A stretch of 27,068 bases of DNA from Pilasporangium apinafurcum (Eukaryota; Oomycota; Peronosporomycetes; Pythiales; Pythiaceae): contig BCKE01000029.1 of assembly GCA_001600495.1 (NCBI GenBank), positions 263,881-290,948 on the forward strand, given 5' to 3'. The translations under genes and the position numbers were made by a program. The notes beneath the pieces are model-generated. The model was not told the origin of the DNA. It worked only from the letters and a program-made list of their open reading frames with translations, and made no database searches. This document shows, piece by piece, positions 1-7,665 of the stretch. How positions within the stretch are numbered: position 1 is the first letter of the stretch; each line of letters opens with the position of its first letter.

Positions 1-1431
1 CTGACCAGCGGTGTTGATACCCAAGTAGAATGGGTGAGAGCCATACAAGTTGACGTTGGAGACCATCGAGCCTTGATCTCTCGCCCACAATGTGTACTTC
101 TCGCCAGTGTTCATGCGGAAATTGTTGCGCGTGCTTTCACCAATACCATACAAGCTTTGACCCGATGGAATCTTGGTACCAAATTGCAAATACTGGTCTT
201 TGAATACAAGTGGCAATCCGGACGAGTCAAAGATCACGTAGTTATCCGATTTGCGTGTCACTTGGAACGAAAAAGGATTCATCGCGTACGCAAACGTGTA
301 CAACTTATCAGTTGCGGCTGCTGTAACCTGTGCAGCACCAAGCTTGCCCTTGGTGTACAGACCCGACGGTACCTGCCAACGAGCGGCATTGTTCTTATCG
401 GTGATCTTTACACGAACGCTGTCGCTCTCGGTTTGGTAGACTGTGACGACGAGCTGCGAAATGTCGCTACCATAAGTTGACGTTGTGCCTGAGCGCACGC
501 TCAGGTTGATAGTCAAGACACCATCTACTTCACTAACCGAAGAGACTGAGTAGCCTGGTCCAGACAGGTAACCAGATGGGACTGAAGGGGTTGGACTTGG
601 AGCGATTGTAGGAGTTGAGCCTCCCGGTGGAGGAGCAGTTGTTGGTCCGCTGGGCGTCGGTGAAGGCGTTTCAGTCGTTGGAGTGGAAGTAGCAGGTGGA
701 ACGGACACCGCTGGAGGATTCTTGTTCACGAACGCGTAGGTCCCAACAGAGCTGATCTTGTAATTGGCGCTGAGATTGCTGTCCCAGTTGCCATTACCGT
801 CGTTGAATGTCACTTCAATGGCCGAACTTGAGGAGATCGTGTACATGAACCAGCCGTTGCTTGCAGAGAACTTGCCACCATAGGTCGAAGGCTGCATCTG
901 TACACCAGGCGCTGTCGTCCACCCACTGCCCGCAGTGTAATGGATGTAAACTGGATTCCATCCGAGTGACTGGAAGAGAATGTGGTACCCTGTGCCGTCG
1001 TTTGGTTTGACACGCATGCCGGACGAGAAACCTGTGACTTTGCTCGTCACAGTGTACTTGCCTTGTGCAGTGACCTTGTAGTTGGCATTGTTGTTATTAT
1101 CCCAGACCGTGCCGGTGCCATCATTGAAGACGAACTCGAGCGACGTGGCTGACGGAAGACTGTACTGGAACCAGCCACTGTCAGAGACATAGGTTGAATC
1201 GGTGCTGAATGACATAGCCACTCCGGGGGAGCTCGTCCAGCCACTGCCGGTATTGTAGTGGATGTTGGGTGCGGCCCACACATTCGTCTGGAAGAGGATG
1301 GTGATGCCGCTATCACTCGACACTAGCGTTTGCGCATCGGTCACACTGGTGGTGCTACCGCTGAGCAGAAGACTGCCCAGCAACGCCGCGCCTCGCAAGA
1401 GCTTGGACTTGATGGAACTCGTGATCGCCAT
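1..1431 (-). CDS. Secreted GH31 alpha-glucosidase-like enzyme with two CBM25 domains (N-terminal part)
   Basis: The frame is open from the ATG at 1431 to the window edge (477 residues, C-terminus missing). Residues 1-34 form a signal peptide: a basic start, then a Leu/Ala/Gly core and small residues. Two copies of a starch-binding CBM25-type domain follow, at about 38-130 and 145-235. Each has the pattern of W, IHY, GW, PG, GWF and a late FNDG with W and NY; the two copies align well with each other. A Pro/Thr/Ser linker (about 238-285) leads to the start of a glycoside hydrolase family 31 module, recognised by LYGIGES at about 427-433 and NLYGSHPF at 461-468. The GH31 catalytic aspartates would lie beyond the edge. 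Known of the family: GH31 enzymes release glucose or xylose from alpha-linked oligosaccharides. Inferred: extracellular starch or maltodextrin breakdown. No intron is needed in the visible part. Alternative: another GH31 specificity such as alpha-xylosidase. Confidence 0.88.
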   Translation of the reverse strand, partial: MAITSSIKSKLLRGAALLGSLLLSGSTTSVTDAQTLVSSDSGITILFQTNVWAAPNIHYNTGSGWTSSPGVAMSFSTDSTYVSDSGWFQYSLPSATSLEFVFNDGTGTVWDNNNNANYKVTAQGKYTVTSKVTGFSSGMRVKPNDGTGYHILFQSLGWNPVYIHYTAGSGWTTAPGVQMQPSTYGGKFSASNGWFMYTISSSSAIEVTFNDGNGNWDSNLSANYKISSVGTYAFVNKNPPAVSVPPATSTPTTETPSPTPSGPTTAPPPGGSTPTIAPSPTPSVPSGYLSGPGYSVSSVSEVDGVLTINLSVRSGTTSTYGSDISQLVVTVYQTESDSVRVKITDKNNAARWQVPSGLYTKGKLGAAQVTAAATDKLYTFAYAMNPFSFQVTRKSDNYVIFDSSGLPLVFKDQYLQFGTKIPSGQSLYGIGESTRNNFRMNTGEKYTLWARDQGSMVSNVNLYGSHPFYLGINTAGQ

Positions 1432-2272
1432 GAAGGAAATTCAAAAGTGAGTTGCCTTTGACAAACACTGACATGGCTCATGGCTGGTGCTAAGCAGCTG
1501 GTATAGATCCACACGCACATGATTAGCATTGGCTGTCACCAAATGGATGTTACTTTCTGTTCGTACGAAAAGGCTGGTGATAGTTGCCCACAGTTAGGCC
1601 AACTTCAACCTGGTGCACCAAAACCCAACCACGAACAGCAAACACAAGTCGCACTTTTGTGCTGTAACATATCACAAGCTTACGATACTCCAATGCTCAA
1701 TTATAGGTCAGTGGAGAAATCAACTGGCGTGCCTCTTCACTTACAACTTCCATTTAATCTCCTTGTCTGAGAAGGCCCACTGTGGGTCTTAACCAAATTT
1801 AACAGCAGGTTGAGAGTAAAACAAATGATAAAAGCCGTGTCTTTGTTCAAGATAGAAATGATGCCATAACTTTGATGTTGAGCGCTGAGGCATTAGATAA
1901 ATCACTTGAAATGTAGATGTGTATGCGTATGTTAATACCCAAATTCACCATTTCGACGAAATATAGAGCTTTCAATATGCACGTTTGGATACCATCGCAA
2001 AACAGACACGATCAGATTCAATCCATCTTCTAGCTTCCTGCGTGGTTCTCTTACCGGATTTATTTTGGAAAGGCACGTGTGTCGCTTAAATCACACCATC
2101 GCATGTATCGGGTGGTAGCGATGGGTGAGTCTGGACACAGAGATGCCACTTCTTCCACCATTACTAGGTGTACGTCCTTCTCGTTGGAGATCATGCATTT
2201 GATTAAGCACCTGCTAGAGAAACAATGTCAACCAGTGAAGATACAAATCGTTCAGTTGTGCGCAAAATAAAT
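1432..2272. other. Intergenic stretch, no gene recognised
   Basis: This lies upstream of the GH31 gene and should hold its promoter. Only short open frames without recognisable domains occur on either strand. No tRNA, terminator-like structure or repeat was noticed. Confidence 0.5.
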
Positions 2273-2410
2273 CTAGTCCATTCTCAGAAGAGCCTCAGTG
2301 GCTCTGCAGGCAGGGTTGTCATTGGTCTTGACATAACCAGGCATGGTGGTCTTTCCTGATCGTCTGTCGTCAACATTACTGAATTTTGCCGAGTTCCACG
2401 TCTGATACAT
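2273..2410 (-). pseudogene. Short open frame, possible terminal exon or coding relic
   Basis: A 45-codon frame runs from an ATG at 2410 to a TAG at 2273-2275 and begins MYQTWNSAKFSN. Its composition looks like a folded protein end rather than random translation. Just upstream on the same strand, other frames hold short protein-like stretches (for example DDDGIMDYHLVFE around 2440-2490) broken by stops. No family was recognised. It may be the remains of a decayed gene or retroelement, or chance. Confidence 0.2.
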
Positions 2411-2869
2411 CTGACTTATCGGTTAGTGACCAATCCAGCGCTTTCAAAAACCAAATGGTAGTCCATAATGCCATCATCGTCTGCTAGAAGAGGTTAATAT
2501 GCAGGGTCCCAGCGTTAGTGCATGCATATGTGCTATTTCCACATGGAAATGGAGTCACTAAATTTTTCTATTCTTGACTAAGATTAGGATCGAGTGTTGG
2601 TAAGAGATTTGGATAGAAATGTTCGCATTCATAATAAAGATGAAATTCATGACAGTGCCATTGTCATCTGTCTACACTCACACTCAATGCCTCTTGTATC
2701 ACACGTATAAGTAGCCAAGAGTAGCCCAGCTCATCTCCTTTGGGCACATCATCTTTTGAACTTCAAGCTTGCTTGTTGACACACTATTGCGAGCATGAAC
2801 CGCCAGTCAATACTATATCATGAACCCCTGCACTTGTACAGCAGTTAACTGCGAGAATACTGCTTGTAC
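2411..2869. other. Intergenic stretch with no clear gene
   Basis: AT-rich sequence with short broken frames only. A motif GAACCGCCAG near 2810-2820 resembles the outer end of the repeat family described further on and may be a worn copy. Confidence 0.4.
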
Positions 2870-3057
2870 TCGAAGAACTTCCTTACACTCGTCATGTATC
2901 TCCTACATGAATTTACAAGACCATTAAAGCTACGATGACGAGGAGGATAAAGTATAGGAAGCGTATCCATGGACAGCGGGAGATTCTACTAACTTTTCAA
3001 ATGCGTCCACATGGTTTCGTCCGTATTCTGGTAACCGCCAGCATAATGTGAATCCAG
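2870..3057 (+). repeat. Repeat family copy A (L arm plus TIR)
   Basis: The TIR-like core at 2936-3041 starts TGACGAGGAGGATAAAG and ends GTAACCGCCAG. It is followed by 16 bp that also match copy B. The stretch 2870-2935 (L arm) resembles the stretches next to copies C and D. Core plus 16 bp (2936-3057) is the reverse complement of 3454-3575 with one mismatch over 122 bp. Confidence 0.85.
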
Positions 3058-3453
3058 CAGGATGGAATGTGTAGAGTGGGATGACAGTGATCATCAGCAG
3101 CTTCTCATCGATCAGTTGGTTTCCCGTCACTGGAATTATTTTCGAGACGCTAAAACAAATGCACACATATAAAATGATGGACCGACCAGCCAAATCCTGT
3201 TATTGCGTTTGGATATGCAGTGGTGGGTGCAACCCTCAGTTACTGGATTTCTCTGTGATTGCAGTGCATTCCTTCTCATCCAGTGCTGCTACAAGTGCAA
3301 GAGCAGAACACATTTGAAGTACGAAAATAAAACCAGTGAAGGAGATTGGCAGTGAATGGAATAGATACATGGATGAGCGTTCACTCGGGCGTAAATGCTG
3401 CTCCTTGAAATATGCTTTCTTAGATGAAAGAAGGCTACATATGCACCACACTA

Positions 3454-3630
3454 CTGGATTCACATTATGCTGGCGGTTACCAGAATACGGACGAAACCGT
3501 GTGGACGCATTTGAAAAGTTAGTAGAATCTCCCGCTGTCCATGGATACGCTTCCTATACTTTATCCTCCTCGTCAGTCGCTTCACAAGAACAAGCTGTGC
3601 GTTGACTACACACCAGCTCGATGACCCAGG
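3454..3630 (-). repeat. Repeat family copy B (TIR plus R arm)
   Basis: Positions 3454-3575 are the inverted partner of 2936-3057, one mismatch in 122 bp. The next 55 bp (R arm, 3576-3630) match the reverse complement of 6718-6772 beside copy E, with moderate divergence but clear runs such as AGCTCGATGA.CCAGG. Confidence 0.85.
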
Positions 3631-4454
3631 GACACAAGCGCAAACACAACGAGCACGAGAATGATGCGCCAACGAGGATGCGCTCAAGTACTCAACCGTC
3701 ACCATGAAGTGGGCGACGCTCTGCTACAATCCCGGCATCCACCAAAGAAGTAAACAAGCGAGTGCTGGTGATGAAGAAAGTCCAGATTGAAGCTTGACAC
3801 GTCGCAAACCTGCACGTGCTTCACTGTCTCAAGGACAACATCCCGCTGCCAGAACCCACCCAGACATGTGTGGAGGCGCCTTGATTTCTTGGTGAGCCTT
3901 TGTGCATCGCATTCATTTCGTAAATGGCGTTTCTTTCAGTCCAGATTTAGTCGGAAGACGTTGGAACATCTGGCAAAGTGGTTGGTGCCCACGCCAACTT
4001 CTCAGGTTTGCATTGCCCTCAATGACTGGAGTCAGCAGGACTTCATTAAAGGTCACGCGCACAGATCCGTGAAGCGGTTCACACATGAACTGGTAAGGCG
4101 CACGATCGTGCTCCAGGTCGACGAGTACCGTACGAGCCAGTGATGCTCCGAGTCCTATCAACAGCTCGCGAAGACGCTGTTTCTGGCGAAAAAGGCTGAT
4201 GGAAGCGCGGGCGTCAAGCTCTCTCACTAGGTTCTCCACTGCAACAACAACGAGTGCAGAATCACGTAGGAGCGAGATGTCAATGCGTCAAAGAAACATT
4301 CTTACACTCGCCATGTGTCTCCTACATGGACTTCCAATACCATTAGAGTTACAACGAGGAGAATAGAGTGTTGGAAGAGTATCCGTGGGCAGGGAGAGAG
4401 TAACAATCTCTCAAACGCGTCCACATGGTTAGTCCGTACGCTGCCAACCGCCAG
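3470..4454. mobile_element. Candidate TIR DNA element, about 985 bp (copies B to C)
   Basis: The stretch begins CTGGCGGTTACCAGAATACG and ends with the inverted counterpart CCAACCGCCAG. Its ends are about 105 bp inverted repeats (copies B and C). Inside are the R arm, a central part with a decayed coding frame, and the L arm. The order TIR, R, middle, L, TIR is the same as in the shorter copy at 6470-6864, which supports reading this as one element. No convincing target-site duplication was seen, so the exact borders and superfamily are open. Alternative: the copies are pieces of a larger scrambled repeat. Confidence 0.5.
3913..4287 (-). pseudogene. Coding relic inside the TIR element
   Basis: On the minus strand a frame is open for 124 codons. 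It lacks an upstream ATG and follows a stop. The start of its reading (ISLLRDSALVVVAVENL) has a diverged counterpart in the short copy at 6638-6700 plus (ISFPRDFAIAIATAK), so a coding frame seems to have been shared by both copies. A GTAAGA donor-like site lies just upstream in both, so this could once have been a later exon. No transposase motif was recognised. Confidence 0.35.
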
Positions 4455-4456
4455 TA
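4285..4456 (+). repeat. Repeat family copy C (L arm plus TIR)
   Basis: The L arm at about 4285-4352 and the TIR core at 4353-4454 match the reverse complement of copy D (6470-6645). The homology continues a little into the coding relic. Copies C and D are more diverged from each other than A from B, and they flank the first P450 gene in inverted orientation. Confidence 0.8.
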
Positions 4457-4523
4457 TTAAAGATTATCATGTTCACTCAATTTCTTCCCATAAGCTTTTA
4501 ACGTACAGATACGAGCCATATCT

Positions 4524-6116
4524 TTATTTCAATTTGCTTGCTTTGCTCATGGACACTCGGAATCCATTCTTAAGCGGCAGCGTCAACCCCAAGTCGTACG
4601 TCACCTCCTGCCCTGGGATGGGTATAAAGTGATATTTGCTTAACACACTCGCGGCGACGATTTTTAGCTCCATCATGGCGAGATTGATCCCTAAACAAAT
4701 GCGTGGACCAGCATTAAATACATTGAATTTGTATGCCGATACTTGAATCAGCTTTCCCGTTTTCAGATCAATCCAGCGTTCAGGTCGGTACTCATTGGCA
4801 TCTTCTCCCCATACATTTTTCATTCGTCCGAGCGAGTAAGACGCGATGCCGATCACCTCGCCTGCTTTTACTGGCGTTCCATCACAGAGTATTGTGTCCT
4901 TTAGCACCTCACGCACGTTCGAAGGCACAGCAGGGTACAACCGCAGCGTTTCCTTGATTGAGGCTTCTAAATACACGAGCTGCTGAATTTGCTCCGCGGT
5001 CGGAGACATCACTTGACTATCCATCAATTCGGGGAGTTTCGCAGCCAATTCATCTCGAATCTTGTGTTCCACGCGTGGATTCTCACTGAGGCAGTAGAAA
5101 AACCATGTGAGTGTCTGCTGGGTTGTGTCTCTGCCAGCGAAGAGGAAGTTCACCACAATATCGCGCAACATCACCGGATCAAATTCTTCATGTGGTTTAG
5201 CGTTATCGTAACTCACATTATCCAAAAATAAGGAAATGATGTCTTTTTTTGATGAGCCTAGTGTATCGGTCGCTGATTTTTTGGTGTCCGTTAGTTGTTC
5301 AGCTCGCGTTTTCAGGGACTTAGAAATGACAGTAAAGACCGTGTCATTGATTACTTTAATGTGTGCTTTCAATTGCCGCTCTGGGCCAATATTCAGCCAT
5401 CGTTGGAGCTTCCAAAACCATGTCGGGTACAGAAATCGCATCAACAGCGTATGCTGAGCCGATGTAAACGCCACTTCTACTGGATGATCAGTATACAAAT
5501 CCAATACGCCGAGTTTTACACCAAAACCAATCTCAGAAAAGACCTCAAATGTAAATTTGCCAAATAACTGGAAAAGATCGACTATTTCATGCGTTTCAAT
5601 GACATTTTGGAAAATCTCGTGCAGAACCATGATGTTCTCGTTCACGATAGTCGCCATATACTCACGTAATCCTCGGGCTGAGAAAAGATTACTCGCAGTT
5701 TTCCGCTGTCTTGTCCACTGAGGACCATCGGATGTGAATATGCCGTTCCCAAATAGATCACGTAAGTTTTCGCTGAGGTATTCGCCTTTCCCAAAGCAGT
5801 CGAATTGTGTCTGCAGCACATCTTCAAAGAGTTCTGGTGTCGCAACGATGAGCGTATCGGGTCGTCCAATAATCTCATTGACCCACGGTTTGCCCTGCAT
5901 GCGTAGGCACTGCTCTACTTCCCAATCAAAGATCTTGTTAGCATATCGTATGACGTCAAATGTATCTCCAAAAAAACGGAGACAGTTTGGATGACGAGGA
6001 ATTTTGTTGCGATTCTTTCGTGGAGCTTTTAAAAGCGTAGGTAGCAAATGTTTGAGTGTGAGATAGATCGCAAACGGCGAAAGTAGCGCTGCGAATGTGG
6101 TCGAGTGAATGTCCAT
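4524..6116 (-). CDS. Cytochrome P450, CYP86-clan fatty-acid hydroxylase-like
   Basis: A 530-residue P450 without introns. The ATG at 6116 is chosen because it is the first in-frame ATG and puts a hydrophobic membrane anchor at residues 6-28; the frame is open upstream to about 6221 but only with a TTG. Landmarks: WTRQRK C-helix (134-139), AGRDTT I-helix oxygen-binding motif (327-332), ETLR of the K helix (389-392), PERW (445-448) and the heme loop FNAGPRICLG (467-476, cysteine 474). The WxxQRK and FNAGPRxCLG forms are typical of CYP86/94/704-type omega-hydroxylases. Role inferred: ER-bound oxidation of fatty acids or similar lipids. It is divergent from, and clearly paralogous to, the P450 at 7666. 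Inverted repeats C and D lie on either side. Confidence 0.93.
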   Translation of the reverse strand: MDIHSTTFAALLSPFAIYLTLKHLLPTLLKAPRKNRNKIPRHPNCLRFFGDTFDVIRYANKIFDWEVEQCLRMQGKPWVNEIIGRPDTLIVATPELFEDVLQTQFDCFGKGEYLSENLRDLFGNGIFTSDGPQWTRQRKTASNLFSARGLREYMATIVNENIMVLHEIFQNVIETHEIVDLFQLFGKFTFEVFSEIGFGVKLGVLDLYTDHPVEVAFTSAQHTLLMRFLYPTWFWKLQRWLNIGPERQLKAHIKVINDTVFTVISKSLKTRAEQLTDTKKSATDTLGSSKKDIISLFLDNVSYDNAKPHEEFDPVMLRDIVVNFLFAGRDTTQQTLTWFFYCLSENPRVEHKIRDELAAKLPELMDSQVMSPTAEQIQQLVYLEASIKETLRLYPAVPSNVREVLKDTILCDGTPVKAGEVIGIASYSLGRMKNVWGEDANEYRPERWIDLKTGKLIQVSAYKFNVFNAGPRICLGINLAMMELKIVAASVLSKYHFIPIPGQEVTYDLGLTLPLKNGFRVSMSKASKLK

Positions 6117-6469
6117 GAGGAAAAAATGCGAGAATCGTCGTTTAAGAGCTTCTGGTCCTTGGGGTACTCCATGAGCGCAGCCATCGGTCTCGTCGATCGC
6201 AAAATCTTCTATTTTTTTCAAACCTATGAATTAGGTTTAAATTAACAGACTGATTTTAGGTTTAAAAATGTAATTTACAAAAACCATCAAGTTACTTCAC
6301 GGGAAGAAACTTATTCTAGTAAATATGATTTAATTATGGTTGAAGAATGGTTTGCAACAAGTGTGCTCATAGTCATGGATACCATAAATAAAACTTTTTT
6401 ACAAAAATAAATAATTGGGCAGCTAAAAAAACGGAGCTAAAATAACGCTAATTCCAAATGCTTTTGATA
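6117..6469. promoter_or_regulatory. 5' flank of the first P450
   Basis: AT-rich non-coding sequence upstream of the minus-strand P450, ending at repeat copy D. It presumably holds the promoter. No specific binding site can be named. Confidence 0.35.
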
Positions 6470-6645
6470 CTGGCGGTTACCAGCATACGGACTAGCCATG
6501 TGGACGCGTTTGAGAGATTGCTAGTTTCCTCCACTGTCCACGGATACTCTTCCTACACTCTATTCTCCTCGTCGTAACTCTTGCGGTCTTGGAAGTCTAC
6601 GTAGGAGACACATAACGACTGTAAGAATGTTCTTCGACGCATTCA
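6470..6645 (-). repeat. Repeat family copy D (TIR plus L arm)
   Basis: The TIR core at 6470-6574 starts CTGGCGGTTACCAGCATACG, like copy B. The L arm at 6575-6645 is the inverted match of the L arm of copy C, sharing GTGTCTCCTAC. Confidence 0.8.
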
Positions 6646-6717
6646 CATCTCGTTTCCACGTGACTTTGCAATTGCTATTGCTACAGCGAAGACCCTGGTG
6701 GGAGTCCTGGCTCATCG

Positions 6718-6864
6718 AGCTAGTATGTGTGCTCGACGCATGACTTGTTATTATGAAGTGACTGACGAGGAGAATAGAGTGTAGGAGTATACGTGGGCAG
6801 CAAAAGAATCTAACAGTCTCTCAACCGTGTCCACACAGTTACTCCATACGCAGGCAATCGCCAG
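6718..6864 (+). repeat. Repeat family copy E (R arm plus TIR)
   Basis: The R arm at 6718-6772 matches the reverse complement of 3576-3630. The TIR core at 6773-6864 starts TGACGAGGAGAATAGAG like the other copies and is the most diverged and shortest, with small deletions. Confidence 0.7.
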
Positions 6865-7102
6865 ATGTACTCATGTCAATCGAAAATCGTAAATTTGTTG
6901 AGTTGTGCTACTCATTGGTTCTTCATATTGCATATAATCGTTCAGTCCATCACTGGAGATCATGAGCAGATATAATAAAAACACTTGCTATCAATACCGT
7001 TTAGCGTTGAAGAGGTCATATGAGATAGAACAAAAGGTAGCTAAGACTAGACAACCGCATAGTAGGCATCTTCGACACCTGGACTCGATGAATAAATGCT
7101 CG

Positions 7103-7425
7103 TTCTTGAAAAAGATGTTTCTCGTATGATCTTTGTCTTCCTTTCCCACCGATACTACCATACCACGCTTTCTCGACAAGCACTTTGATTTTCCACACAT
7201 TCGATCTTCTCAAACATGGACTGTCATCATTTTGCATCTATTCTTGAAAAGACGAGAGTTCATTGCAGAGATTTGGAAATAAATTTCTATCAATGTGGTT
7301 CTGTTCATTCTGAAAGAATAAGTTAAAGTGTATTGTAGAGATAGGCGAAATGGGATAGAAGTTAGTCTCTATTGTTCATCGATCCCATCGATGGGATTTT
7401 GCCTCAGTTAAGAAAGGTTAAGTGT
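7103..7425 (+). repeat. 323-bp direct repeat, copy 1
   Basis: Same length as 9517-9839, with a single visible mismatch (TTA versus TCA in CAGTYAAGAAAGG). Weaker similarity extends about 100 bp further upstream of both copies (for example GACTAGACAACCGCA). It contains a perfect 16-bp palindrome ATCCCATCGATGGGAT at 7382-7397. Copy 2 lies just downstream of the second P450, so copy 1 may be the surviving 3' flank of a lost P450 copy. It could also be a mobile repeat. Confidence 0.93.
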
Positions 7426-7665
7426 AACCAAATCGGCACAATACAGTAGCATGTACTGAAGTATACCGGCGATCAAATTATTCGGCTATACGAATCTTCC
7501 TCGATCACAAAGCACGCAAAGGTATGCAATTGGGACTTTCCTCTCTCATCCCACTCTATTGATCCATTTCCGTTGCGAATGCACTATGCCAATGAACCTC
7601 TTCTGTCCCGTCAAACAGTACACAATCCGTCCAAAAGCCAACGTGCCTCGACCTGTTAAACAGAG
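7426..7665 (+). promoter_or_regulatory. Probable promoter region of the second P450
   Basis: 240 bp of unique sequence between the direct repeat and the ATG at 7666. No individual element can be assigned with confidence. Confidence 0.35.

Larger units (their letters stand above)
6470..6864. mobile_element. MITE-like short version of the TIR element (copies D to E)
   Basis: About 395 bp bounded by inverted copies D and E: it opens CTGGCGGTTACC and closes with a diverged GGCAATCGCCAG. The inside order (L arm, 63-bp coding relic at 6638-6700, R arm at 6718-6772) equals that of the 985-bp element at 3470-4454 in reverse orientation, with most of the middle missing. This is what an internally deleted non-autonomous copy looks like. 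Target-site duplications were not identified. Confidence 0.5.

Noticed and set aside
34-480. Open frame on the plus strand at the window start
   Set aside because: It is antisense to the GH31 gene, starts with GTG, and its translation lacks any domain; the opposite frame carries clear CBM25 and GH31 signals.
3081-3317. Short overlapping frames on both strands in the loop between repeat copies A and B
   Set aside because: They have no ATG-supported domain, no similarity between copies, and run into the inverted repeat.
6117-6221. N-terminal extension of the first P450 by 35 residues
   Set aside because: The only start would be a TTG. The extension is polar and would put the membrane anchor far from the N-terminus, unlike other microsomal P450s.
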